Notes under the pieces: generated by a model
Told to the model about the DNA's origin: nothing
What the model saw: the letters and a program-made list of their open reading frames with translations, nothing else
Databases searched by the model: none
Source: Nesterenkonia pannonica
GTDB taxonomy: Bacteria; Actinomycetota; Actinomycetes; Actinomycetales; Micrococcaceae
NCBI RefSeq assembly: GCF_019575955.1
Contig: NZ_CP080575.1
Location: forward strand, 1,364,001 to 1,428,000
Direction of reading: 5' to 3'
Length of the DNA stretch: 64,000 bases
Part shown: piece by piece, positions 9,227-19,175 of the stretch
Layout of the letters: the number at the start of each line of letters is the position of its first letter
Position numbering within the stretch: the first letter of the stretch is position 1
Position numbers and translations under genes: made by a program

Positions 9227-9505
9227 GTGAGCTGCCCTGGGGTTGATGGAGGCTCCGGCTACATCCTCGACCGTCTTCCATGGACCGCGCTGGGCGCGTC
9301 GATACCGGGCTGGCGGCCCTCGTGGGGCGGGATGCTGTGCTCCCCATGGATGAGCATGAGGGGGACGGCCGAAGAGCCCTCATGAGGTTACGGTGTCGCG
9401 TGGCTGTGACACGGCCCAGGGCTGGGAAGTGTGAGCGGCTGAGGTCGACGAATTGAGCAGAGTTCGCGGGAGATGCATAACCCGCGATTCGAGGAGACGG
9501 GCCCT
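9227..9505. other. Spacer without an assignable gene
   Basis: No family-like coding signal is seen on either strand in these ~280 bases. The first part may hold the N-terminal remnant of the minus-strand winged-helix gene. GAGGAGACGG at 9491-9500 is the probable ribosome-binding site of the decayed DUF6308-like copy that starts at 9506. Confidence 0.4.
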
Positions 9506-10054
9506 GTGACAGTTCAAATTCTTCCCGCGGTCAAGCAAGACACTATCGATCTCGCTCGCAATCGGGCGCTTACGGCTCTTCTCGACGCTGGCACGCCTCA
9601 GCGTCTGGCGGATTTCTTACAACCCTGAAGGCAACTACGCAGGAGACTGCAGCCCAGGACTCCGGGGCGAGGTGCGAGTTCTACGACCTGGTCAAGGATT
9701 CGCTAGCCAAGGCGGGGACAAAGGCGTCCAGCACCTGGGTCACAGCTAGCAAGGTCACCGCACGGAAACGACCTGAGCTCTTCCCTGTCCGAGACAGTGA
9801 GGTGTGCAAACTCCTTGGGATGCAGGACCTAGGAGACCGAGAGAATGACTGGTGCGTCTTCCGTGAACTGATGCTCGACTCCGAGATTCAAGGATTGCTG
9901 AGTGGTCTACCAGCTCAGGTCCGGACAGCTGCTGGGGAGACTCCATTGCGTCTGGAGCCCGCACCCGTGAGGCGTCTTTGACGCAGTGCTTTGGAGGTTC
10001 GCTTGGGCCGGTCAGGGGAGCGGTGAGACTGGCCACCAGGACGGTCTCGATTGA
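9506..10054 (+). pseudogene. Decayed second copy of the DUF6308-like gene
   Basis: GTG at 9506 opens VTVQILPAVKQDTIDLARNRALTALLDAGTPQRLADF, matching the start of the 8171 gene, then reads YNPEGNYAGD in another frame. About 60 residues of the middle domain are missing; coding resumes with EFYDLVKDSLAKAGTKASSTWVTASK, ARKRPELFPVRDSEVC and WCVFRELMLDSEI. A further shift before DAVLWRFA breaks the end. The large internal deletion cannot be a homopolymer error, so I call this a true pseudogene from tandem duplication followed by decay. Confidence 0.7.
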
Positions 10055-10159
10055 CGCCATGCGTGGCCATAAACGACCACTGGCAGTGTGCGCAGAAGTC
10101 TACTTGTCACGTCACTAGTGACCTTCGAAACGGCGTCTCCGGGACCATTCCGGGTCAGC

Positions 10160-10200
10160 AAAAAGCCTCCGCTTCCCTTGTTCTACAAGGAAGCAGAGGC
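10160..10200 (-). terminator. Rho-independent terminator of tRNA-Pro
   Basis: On the minus strand GCCTCTGCTTCCTTG (10200-10186) pairs with CAAGGGAAGCGGAGGC (10180-10165) and is followed by TTTTT (10164-10160). It lies just downstream of the tRNA 3' end. Confidence 0.85.
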
Positions 10201-10209
10201 TCTGCATGT

Positions 10210-10285
10210 TGGTCGGGCTAGCGGGATTTGAACCCACGACCTTCCGTCCCCAGACGGACGCGCTACCAAGCTGCGCTATAGCCCG
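10210..10285 (-). tRNA. tRNA-Pro (anticodon GGG)
   Basis: Read on the minus strand the gene starts CGGGCTATAGCGCAG and folds into a cloverleaf with a 7-bp acceptor stem (CGGGCTA/TAGCCCG), a D arm GCGCAGCTTGGTAGCGC, anticodon loop CTGGGGA with anticodon GGG, and T arm GTGGGTTCAAATCCCGC. The CCA tail is encoded (10212-10210). A terminator follows immediately. It borders the islet starting at fdhA; no attachment-site duplication was seen. Confidence 0.95.
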
Positions 10286-10334
10286 TAGACGTGCTCTGCG
10301 CCGAAGCGAACCCCGGCGGAAGCACCCCGAAAGT

Positions 10335-11708
10335 CTACATGAGGTTTGACGGCTCAGCGACTCGGCCCGAGAGCTCCTGCGCCATGGCTGCCTGCGCGGC
10401 CAGCTGCCCGGAGACGACGGCCCCTTCCATGGTGCCCAGGTACTTCTGCGCTGTGTAGTCGCCTGCGAGCACCAGGCCGTTGATGGAGGTGCGCTGCTTC
10501 GGGCGCTTGGCGTCATTGCCGGGCTTGGGCGGGTAGAAGTCCTCAGGCATGACGATCTTGCGGAAGTCCAGCATCTTGTGCCGCAGGTCCAGTCCCAGCC
10601 GGTCGGCCTCCTCGAAGGCCTGCTTCGCCAGCTCCCATGAGTCGGTTCCGCGGTGTGCCTCCGGCTCGGTGCACACAATGCTCACCCGGCCCCTGGAGTC
10701 GGCAAACGTGGTGCGCGACTGTTCGGCGAACCACCCGAGCATGGTGCCGGGTCCGAATGTGGAGCGGTCCTGCGGCAGGAGCGGCTCCGCGAGCTCGAAC
10801 TGCAGGCTCACGATGGGGAGTGCTCCATGCTCAGGAACGCGTCGAAGGACGGCTCGCCGGACAGCTGCTGACGCACCAGCTCCTGAGCTGGGCCGATGGA
10901 TGAGGCCAGCACCACTACATCTGCCACCAGCGTCTCGTCGTCAGTCCGCACCCCGGTGACCTCACCGGCGTCAGTGACCAGCTGCTCGACTGCGCAGGAG
11001 GTCCGGACTGTCGCTCCTGGTGCGCAGATATTCGGCGATGGGCTCCGCGAGGACCTCCGTCATGGGACCTGCGAAGGCTCCCACGCGCGATGATGGGCTG
11101 GTGTCCCAGTACGAGGAAGTGAGGTTCATGAACGTCGCCATCGAGAACTGATCCGCCGGAACGCTGAAGAGCCCGTCGGTCAGCGGCGCCAGGATGCGGT
11201 CGATGGTCGCCTCTGCCAGGCCGTGCTTCAGCGCGAACTCCTGGACGCTGAGGCCGTCGAGGGACTCGTCCTCCCTGCTGTGCTGCTTCGCCGCGGCGGC
11301 GAGCATCTTGCCGAGCTTCGCCTTCTCCGTCATGGGCAGGAAGTCATTGTTGCCCAGCGCCTCGCCGACGGACTTGATCGGCCGATGCACCACCGACGCG
11401 CCGAACTCGGCCTTGGGCCCGCCATCGGGGGTGATGATCTCGACCTCATCCTCCCAGACCACGATGTCTTCGAGATCCGTGCCGGTGCGTCGGATGAGGT
11501 CTGTCGTTGCGGTGAATGAGCTCATGAAGCGGTGGAGTCCGGATTCCACGGTCATGCCGTCGGCTTTCCAGCTCGAGGTCCGGCCCCCAACCTGCTCGGC
11601 TCGTTCAAGCACCGTGACCCGGTGGCCGGCGTCGACAAGATCCACGGCGGCCGCCAGTCCGGCCAGGCCCGCCCCAACGACAATGGCGTGCTTCGCATTA
11701 TCAGGCAT
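10335..11708 (-). CDS. FAD-dependent desaturase/amine-oxidase family, plant-type phytoene-desaturase-like
   Basis: The N-terminus carries the dinucleotide-binding motif VVGAGLAGLAAAVDLVDAG followed by VLERAEQVGGRTSSW. The C-terminus has GLVLAGDYTAQKYLGTMEGAVVSGQLAAQ, strikingly like plant and cyanobacterial phytoene and zeta-carotene desaturases; hydroxysqualene dehydroxylases share this fold. The likely substrate is a polyprenyl chain, but no other carotenoid or hopanoid gene is nearby. ATG at 11708 is near TTAATT and may be leaderless. Two frame changes (near 11010 and 10815) split the gene into three reading frames; corrected length ~457 aa is normal. It is divergent from the rhodanese gene. 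Confidence 0.75.
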
Positions 11709-11835
11709 AGACGGAAATTAATGGGCGAATCTACAGGGAAACTCCAGGAACCCTGGACTCGAGCGTAACGAGCGACCTGATCACTCTGTGCGCACACCGC
11801 ATCACCTGGTGCTCTTTATGTTCAAAATATTCGCA

Positions 11836-11850
11836 TACAATATGCCGCTA
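11836..11850 (+). promoter_or_regulatory. -10 box of a probably leaderless sulfurtransferase mRNA
   Basis: TACAAT (11836-11841) in an AT-rich stretch lies 8 bases before the ATG at 11850, and no Shine-Dalgarno is present. A start site ~7 bases after the -10 would coincide with the ATG, implying a leaderless mRNA, which is common in actinobacteria. Confidence 0.5.
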
Positions 11851-12707
11851 TGGCCTACCGCGAGACACTGCCTCACCTGATGTCCGCCGCTGAGCTGCAC
11901 GCTCGAATCGATGACCCACAGGTGAAGATCCTCGACGTCCGGTGGCGGCAGGATCGCCCCGAGGGCCTGCCCGAATACCTGCAGGGACACATCCCCGGCG
12001 CTGTGTTCGTCGACCTCGACTACGAGCTCGCCGATCCCATGTCAGCCAACAACGGGCAGGGCCGCCACCCGCCGCCGGCACCGTCGGACTTCCAGGAGAC
12101 GGTGCAGCGCTGGGGCCCAGCGGCAGCGAGACAGTGGTGGTCTACGACGATCTGAAGAACCTGTCCTCGGCCCGAGCCTGGTGGCTGCTGAAGTGGGCAG
12201 GCTTCCCGGACGTCCGCGTCCTCGACGGCTCTCTGCGGGCGTGGACCGCCGCCGAGTACCCGCTCGCGGACGCCCTGCACCTGCCTGAGACGGGCAGTGC
12301 TCTGGTCCGGCCCGGGCAGCTGCCGCTGCTGGAGGCCGACGAAGCGGCAGCGTTCGCGCACGAGGCCACCCTGCTGGATGCTCGCCCCACGGACCGCTAC
12401 ACCGGCGACCATGACCCGCTGAGCGTTCGGCCGGGCCACATTCCCGGGGCCATCAGCGCCCCGGCGACCGGAAGCGTGGACGCTCAGGGACGCTTTCTGC
12501 CTACCGAGCACCTGCGCTTACGATACCTGAGCCTCGGTGTCGACCCGGAGCGTCCGGTCGCCGTCTACTGCACCTCAGGCCTGCATTCGGCCCACTCGGT
12601 CATCGCCTTGGAGCTGGCCGGATTCGACGCCGTCCTCTACTCGGCTTAGCTACAGCCAGTGGACCCGCGATGAGCAGCGATCGGTCATGGTGGGCCTGCG
12701 CCCCTGA
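11850..12707 (+). CDS. Thiosulfate/3-mercaptopyruvate sulfurtransferase (two rhodanese domains)
   Basis: Two rhodanese domains: the first has ILDVRWRQD, EYLQGHIPGAVFVDLD and a lid; the second has TLLDARPTDRYTG, RPGHIPGAIS and the active-site loop CTSGLHSAHSV with the persulfide-forming Cys. Transfers sulfane sulfur to cyanide or thiol acceptors. Frames change near 12117 and at 12644, where LYSAGSYSQW is recorded with GCTTAGC and a premature TAG (12648-12650); corrected, the protein ends at TGA 12705-12707 (~286 aa). It directly precedes the sulfate-assimilation genes, so a role in sulfur handling is likely, but it is not obviously co-transcribed. Confidence 0.82.
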
Positions 12708-12780
12708 GCGCTGAACGCGAATGTGAACAAAACTTACGCGCAGCTATTTTCTGAGCCGCGGAGAGGCGTACCGTTTCAAT

Positions 12781-14511
12781 ATGTCCACTGAGACCAGTTC
12801 TCGTCCCGCGCGGCCGCCGCGGCAGAAGAAGCCCAACGGCCAATGGAAGGTCGACGGCCAGGAGCCCTCAACCACAACGAAGAGTTCAAGCAGGAGGACG
12901 ACGGGCTCAACGTTCGTCAGCGAATCGAGGAGATCTACTCCAAGCAGGGCTTCGCCTCCATCGATCCTGACGACCTGCGCGGCCGCTTTCGGTGGTGGGG
13001 TCTCTACACCCAGCGCCGCCCCGGCGTACCCCCAGGTGCCCACAACTCTCTTCCCCGAAGAGGTCGACGACGAGTACTTCATGCTCCGCATCCGCCTCGA
13101 CGGCGGCGCCCTGACGACAGATCAGCTCAGACTCATCGGGGAGCTCTCCAGAGACTTCGGGCGCAGCACCGCCGACATCACCGACAGGCAGAACGTTCAG
13201 CTGCACTGGGTGCGGGTGGAGGACATGCCGGAGATCTGGCGGCGCTTGGAATCGGTCGGACTGGGCACCACCGAGGCCTGCGGCGACACGCCGCGCGTGA
13301 TCCTCGGCTCGCCCGTCGCCGGCATCGCCGCCGACGAGATCATCGACCCCACCGCCGTCATACAGGAGATCTCTCGGCGCTACATCGGCGACCCTGAGCT
13401 CTCCAACCTGCCGCGCAAGTACAAGTCAGCCATCACCGGCCATCCGAGCCAAGACGTCGTCCACGAGATCAACGACTTCTCGCTGGTCGGTGTGGTCCAC
13501 CCCGAACTGGGGCCGGGATTCGACCTCTGGGTCGGGGAGGGCTCTCCACGAACCCCCGCCTGGCCGAGCGCCTCGGGGTCTTCCTCACTGAGGATGAGGC
13601 CCCTGATGTGTGGCACGCAGTCACCCAGTGCTTCCGGGACTACGGCTACCGGCGCCTTCGCGCCAAAGCCCGGCTGAAGTTCCTGCTCGCAGACTGGGGC
13701 CCGGAGAAGTTCCGCCAGGTGATCGAGGACGAATACCTCGGGCGGTCCCTCACCGACGGCCCCGAGCCGCTTACGCCGACCAGCCCCGGGGACCATATCG
13801 GCGTCCACGCCCAGAAGGACGGAAGGTTCTACATAGGAGCCGCCCCTGCCGTCGGACGCGTCAACGGAGAGCTTCTTCTGGAGCTGGCCGATCTCATCGA
13901 AGCTCACGGCTCGCAGCGGCTGCGCACCACTCCCCACCAGAAGATCGTGGTGCTCGACGTGGCCGCGGAGAAGGTCGAATCCCTCAAGCGACGGCCTCTC
14001 CGCGCTCGGCCTGACCCCAGCCCAAGCGTCTTCCGACGGTCCACCATGGCATGCACCGGCATCGAGTTCTGCAAACTCTCCTTCGTTGAGACCAAATCCA
14101 CGGGCATCACCGTGATCGGCCAGCTGGAAGAGGCCTTGGCCGATGTCGCCGACCAGCTGCCGGAGCGCCTCACGCTGAACATCAACGGATGCCCCAACTC
14201 CTGCGCCCGCATCCAGGTCGCAGACATCGGGCTCAAAGGCCAGCTGATGGCCGGTGACGACGGAGAGCAGACCCCGGCTACCAAGTGCACCTCGGAGGCG
14301 GGCTCACGTCCTCCGACCGCGACGAGGAAGCGGGCCTCGGCCGCACCGTCCGCGGGCTGAAGGTCTCCCGCGAGGGGTGGCCGCCTACGTCGAGAAGCTC
14401 ATCCGCCGCTACCTGAGCACCCGAGAGTCCGCGTCCGAGACGTTCGCGGTCTGGGCGCACCGGGTCGACGACGACGTCCTCCAGCACCAGTGGGAAGGAC
14501 GTTCCGCATGA
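12781..14511 (+). CDS. sir: Ferredoxin-dependent sulfite reductase (NirA/SirA type)
   Basis: Six-electron reduction of sulfite to sulfide. The siroheme/4Fe-4S ligand motifs are complete: ACTGIEFCKLSF...ET and NINGCPNSCARIQVADIG in the C-terminal half. N-terminal FRWWGLYTQRRPG carries the Tyr that forms the Cys-Tyr cofactor in mycobacterial sulfite reductase NirA, which points to sulfite over nitrite. ATG at 12781 is preceded by GGAGAGG. Frames change near 12868, 13020, 13545, 14000, 14277 and 14375, the last a G-run loss before VAAYVEKLIRRYL. Corrected length ~577 aa. First gene of sir-cysH-cysD-cysN; the stop overlaps the cysH ATG. Confidence 0.9.
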
Positions 14512-15235
14512 GCACCGCCGCCGCCCTGAACCCCGACCAGCTCAGAGCGCTCGCCGAATCCGGTGCCGAGGAACTGGCCTGGGACGCCCCGCAGAAGAGG
14601 TCGTCGCCTGGGTGGCCGCACATTTCGACACTCCGGACGTGGCCGTCGCCTGCTCCATGCAGGACGCGGTGCTGCCCGCACTGGTCGCCGACCAGGTTCC
14701 AGGGGTGGACGTGCTCTTCCTCGAGACCGGCTACCACTTCGCCGAGACCATCGCTGCGCGCAACGACGTCGAGCACCGCCTGAACGTCAGAATCGTCGAC
14801 GTGCAGCCCAAGCTCACCGTGGAGGAGCAGGACGAGCAGTACGGCAAGGACCTCTTCGCCCGCGACCCGGCCGCCTGCTGCCGCATGCGAAAGATGGAGC
14901 CGCTGGGACAGACACTGTCCGGGTACAGGGTCTGGTTCACCGGAGTCCGCCGGGACGAGGCCCCGACCCGCAGCGGCACACCCCTGATCACCTGGGACGA
15001 GATGCACGGGCTGGTGAAGGTGAACCCGCTGGCCACCTGGAGCTTCGACGATCTCGTCGGCTACGCCGCGGACCACGACGTCCCCGTGAACATGCTGCTG
15101 CAGCACGGCTACCCGTCCATCGGATGCAGACCGTGCACCCGCCCCGTGGCACCAGGCGAAGATCCCCGCTCAGGACGCTGGGCCGGCACCGGAAAGGTCG
15201 AATGCGGCATCCACACCACCGACTCCACCTCCTGA
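14508..15235 (+). CDS. cysH: Adenylyl-sulfate (APS) reductase, assimilatory
   Basis: Reduces APS to sulfite using thioredoxin. ACSMQDAVLPALV forms the phosphosulfate-binding region; CCRMRKMEPL and the C-terminal GCRPCTRPVAPGEDPRSGRW...ECGIH provide the paired cysteines that bind the 4Fe-4S cluster of APS-type reductases and the catalytic Cys. That cluster motif, together with the absence of cysC here, favours APS rather than PAPS as substrate. One frame change near 14595. ATG overlaps the sir stop. Length ~242 aa is normal. Confidence 0.9.
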
Positions 15236-15272
15236 CCAGCACCGCACCCCGACCAGCACCCTCGAGGAACCC

Positions 15273-16234
15273 ATGACCACCACCGCACCCGAAGCCCAGC
15301 GCACCGCACAGCAGCTGGCGCAGGACGGCGTCCTCTCGGCCGTTTACACCACGGCGCTGGCACGCCTGGAGGCTGAAGCCATCCACATCATCCGCGAGGT
15401 CGTCGCAGAGTTCGACCGACCAGCGATGCTCTTCTCCGGCGGCAAAGATTCCGTGGTGATGCTTCACCTCGCATCCAAAGCCTTCTGGCCCGGCCGGGTC
15501 CCATTCCCTGTGGTCCACATCGACACCGGCCACAACTTCCCCGAGGTCATCGACTTCCGCGACCGGACCGTCGAACAGATGGGCCTGCGCCTGGTGGTCG
15601 GCTCGGTCCAGGACCTCATCGACACCGGCGAGCTCCAGGAGCGCGCTGACGGCACACGGAACCCCCTGCAGACCGTGCCCCTGCTGCGAACCATCGCGGA
15701 GAACCGGTTCGACGCCGTCTTCGGAGGCGCTCGCCGGGACGAGGACCGTGCCCGGGCGAAGGAGCGGATCATCTCGCTGCGCGATGAGTTCGGGCAGTGG
15801 GACCCGCGCTCGCAGCGGCCTGAGCTCTGGAACCTGTACAACGGGCGGCACAAGCCGGGCCAGCACGTGCGCGCCTTTCCCATCAGCAACTGGACTGAGC
15901 TGGATGTGTGGCGCTACATCGCCTACGAGAGCATCGAGCTGCCGCCTCTGTACTACGCCCACGAGCGTGAGGTCTTCCACCGCGACGGGATGATCCGGGC
16001 GGTCGGCCTGTTCAGCCACCCCGCCCCGGGGAGTCGACGCAGACCCGGCTGGTGAGGTACCGCACGGTCGGGGATATGTCCTGCACCGGGGCAGTGGACT
16101 CGGCCGCCGTGAACAATGAGCTGGTTCTGCAGGAGGTTGCCGAGGCCACGGTCACTGAGCGCGGAGCAACCTGCGCCGATGACCGCCTCTCCGAAGCGGC
16201 CATGGAGGACAGGAAGAAGGACGGGTATTTCTGA
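15273..16234 (+). CDS. cysD: Sulfate adenylyltransferase small subunit
   Basis: CysD makes APS from sulfate and ATP together with the GTPase CysN. The PP-loop [17 protein letters not shown] (residues ~51-67) and [16 protein letters not shown] identify the family, with [15 protein letters not shown] and [15 protein letters not shown] further on. ATG at 15273 follows GAGGAACC. A lost G near 16027 (GGGGG in PGEST) puts the last ~65 residues, ending [10 protein letters not shown], in another frame. It is followed by cysN after one base. Confidence 0.92.
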
Positions 16235-16235
16235 T

Positions 16236-17670
16236 ATGACTGTGAGCGCTGAATCTCCGCGGACGGCGACGCCGTCGGGCACCCTTTTCCGTCTCGCCAC
16301 TGCCGGAAGCGTCGACGACGGCAAGTCCACCCTGGTGGGCTTATTGCTCCACGATGCGCAGGCCATCCTCAGCGACCAGCTCGCAGCGGTCGCCCGCACC
16401 TCTGCCGAGCGCGGCTTCGGAGAGGCCTTCGATGAGTCTGGCCAGCCCCTGGATCTGGCGCTGCTGACGGACGGGCTGCGCTCTGAGCGTGAGCAGGGCA
16501 TCACCATCGACGTCGCGTACCGCTACTTTGCGACCGATCAGCGCAGCTTCGTGCTCGCCGACTGCCCCGGGCATGTCCAATACACGCGGAATACGGTCAC
16601 CGGCGCTCCACTGCGGACGCGGTGGTCCTTCTGGTCGACGTGCGCAACGGCGTCGTCGAGCAGACTCGCCGGCACTTGGCAGTGGCCGCTCTGCTTCGGG
16701 TCGAGCACATCATCATCGCCGTGAACAAGATCGACGCCCTCGACTACAGCGAGGAGGCGTTCCGCACGGTGGAGGCAGAGATCCTGCGTGTGGCACGAGA
16801 GCTTCGCGGCCACAGCGACGCGCTCCGCCCCGATGCGGCGGACCCGATCGTGGTGCCCGTCTCCGCTCTGCGCGGCGACAACGTAGTCACCGTCTCGCAG
16901 AGGACGCCCTGGTACGCCGGGCAGGCTCTGCTGCCGATCCTCGAGCACCTCCCTGATGCTGATGCCCAGCACCGCCTCGAGGAGCCGATGAGGCTTCCGG
17001 TCCAGACAGTCATCAGGCCCCAGGGCGGCCTGGCACCGGGCGTGCCCGGCGATGAGTTCGCAGATTTTCGCGGGTACGCTTACCAGCTCGCGGCCGGGCG
17101 GCTCAGCCCAGGAGACAGGGTGAGGATTCAGCCGGGCGCGCACGTCACCGAGGTGACGGCAGTGCGACGCACCGGGCTGCAGGCAGACCTCGCTGAAGGT
17201 GAGGCAGCGGCCGCAGGCGAATCGGTGGTGGTGGAGCTGGCCGGGCAGTACGACGTCTCCCGCGGCGCTGTGCTCACTGCTGAGGCAGAGCTAAGCGCAG
17301 GAGCTCGACGAGGTGCGGGTCCGTCTGGCGTGGCTGCACGAGAAGCCTAAGCATCGGTGGGGACCCGCGTGCTCTTCAAGCACGGGACAACGACCGTCAA
17401 GGCGCTGATCAGCGAAATCCGTACCCGACTGGACCTGAGCACCTTAAACGCGGACAATTCTGATCAGTTGGAGCTCAACGACATAGGAACCGCCACGATC
17501 AAGCTCGCCGCGGCGCTGCCCGTGGACGACTACACCGCATCCAAGCGCACCGGAGCCTCGCTGCTGATCGATCCAGCGGACGGCAATACACTGGCCGCCG
17601 GACTGATCATCCTGCCCGAGGCCCCGAAGAGCAGGGTGCTGACTCTGCGGAGGACTGGCTGTCCTCCTAG
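16236..17670 (+). CDS. cysN: Sulfate adenylyltransferase large subunit (GTPase)
   Basis: An EF-Tu-like GTPase that drives APS synthesis. Visible: [15 protein letters not shown]-loop, [29 protein letters not shown], and beta-barrel domains with [11 protein letters not shown] and GDRVRIQPG. No CysC kinase domain is fused. At 17078 conserved RGYAGQL reads RGYAYQL (GCTTAC). Frames change near 16610, 17300, 17345 (GCCTAAGC) and 17620. The end is inferred: one frame finishes [11 protein letters not shown] at TAG 17668-17670; the uncorrected frame runs on to 17746 with non-homologous sequence. Confidence 0.86.
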
Positions 17671-17714
17671 CCAGCATCCCGCACACCACGTAAGGACAAA
17701 GGACCGAATACCAG

Positions 17715-19120
17715 ATGACCGAGACCACCTCCGCCCTCCCGCGTAGGCGCGTCGCCGTCGTAGGCGCCGGTCCCGCCGGCGTGTATGCATCAGACATCCT
17801 GCAGCGCTCTGATCACCTGTTCGACCGCTACCCGGCGCCCTTCGGGCTCATCCGCTACGGCGTGGCGCCGGACCACCCGCGGATCAAGGGCATCATCAAG
17901 GCGCTCCACAAGGTGATGGAGCGCGGAGGCATCCGGTTCATCGGCAACGTCGACTACGGCCGCGACATCACCCTCGAGGAGCTGAGGAAGCACTACGACG
18001 CCGTGATCTTCGCCACCGGCGCCATCGACGACGCTGCCCTGAACATCCCCGGCATCGACCTCGAAGGCTCCTACGGCGCCGCAGACTTCGTCTCCTGGTA
18101 CGACGGCCACCCCGACTACCCGCGCGAGTGGCCGCTGAACGCTGAGCAGGTGGCGGTGCTCGGCAACGGCAACGTCGCGCTCGATGTGGCTCGTGTGCTG
18201 TCGAAGCACGCTGAAGACCTTCTGGAGACCGAGATCCCGGACAACGTCTATGAGGGGCTGCAGACCTCCCCGGTCCAGGACGTGCACGTCTTCGGCCGCC
18301 GCGGCCCGGCCCAGGTGAAGTTCACTCCCTTGGAGCTGCGGGAGCTCTCCCACACCCGCGACGTCGACATCGTCCTCTATGAGGAGGACTTTGAGTTCGA
18401 CGAGGCGTCGGACGAGTCCATCAAGACCAACAACCAGGTGAAGACGATGGTCAACACTCTGGCGAACTGGCTGGTCGAGCAGGAGGAGCGAAGCGAGGAG
18501 GCTTCGCGGAAGCTTCACCTGCACTTCCTGCACCAGCCGGTCGAGATCGTCGAAGGCAGGAACGAGGACGGCTCGGGCACCGGCAAGGTGGCGGGCATCA
18601 AGTTCGAGCGCATGGAGCTGGACGGCACCGCGCGAGCTCAGGGCACCGGCGAGTTCGTGGAGTATCCCGTGCAGGCTGTCTACCGTGCGGTCGGCTACTT
18701 CGGATCGCCGCTGGCAGACATCCCGTTCGACTCCGAGCGGGGCATCATCCCCAACGACGGGGGCGGGTGCTCGATGAGACCGGTTCCCCGGTGGAGGGCA
18801 TCTATGCCACCGGTTGGATCAAGCGGGGACCGGTCGGCCTGATCGGCCACACCAAGGGCGACGCCTTGGAGACGATCAACCACCTGCTGGAGGACTTCCC
18901 GAACCTGCCCAGCGCAGAGCAGCGCGATTCGGATGTGCTGGACCTTCTGGAGTCCCGCGGTGTGCAGACCACTTCCTGGGAGGGGTGGCTGTCGCTGGAC
19001 GAGCACGAGCGTCAGCTCGGCGAGTCCTACAGCCTGCCCTCGGGGGAGGCCCGTGAGCGGATCAAGGTGGTGGCTCGTGAGGAGATGGTCAGCGTCTCCC
19101 GCGGGGTGACGACCGCCTGA
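17715..19120 (+). CDS. fprA: Ferredoxin/adrenodoxin-type NADP+ reductase (FprA family)
   Basis: A two-domain FAD/NADP enzyme of the adrenodoxin-reductase family: VAVVGAGPAGVYASDIL, RYPAPFGLIRYGVAPDHPRIK, VAVLGNGNVALDVARVL (NADP site), FGRRGPAQVKFT, and YATGWIKRGPVGLIGHTKGDA near the C-terminus. It transfers electrons between NADPH and ferredoxin. A few codons appear lost after DILQRS (near 17805), and one base is lost near 18768. Its location right after the sulfate genes suggests it supplies reduced ferredoxin to the sulfite reductase, an arrangement known in actinobacteria; this coupling is inference. Confidence 0.88.
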
Positions 19121-19145
19121 CAGCGCTCGAACGTTTCACGACCTG

Positions 19146-19175
19146 GTGCCCGGGCCTCCTGCGAGGTCCGGGCAC
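19146..19175. terminator. Hairpin between convergent fprA and the voltage-sensor gene
   Basis: GTGCCCGGGCCTC (19146-19158) pairs with GAGGTCCGGGCAC (19163-19175) with one G-T pair and a CTGC loop. There is no T run, so termination efficiency is uncertain, but the position between convergent genes fits a bidirectional terminator. Confidence 0.5.

Noticed and set aside
14988-16019. Open minus-strand frame of 343 codons opposite cysH/cysD
   Set aside because: Antisense to two conserved enzymes; no homology-like motifs.
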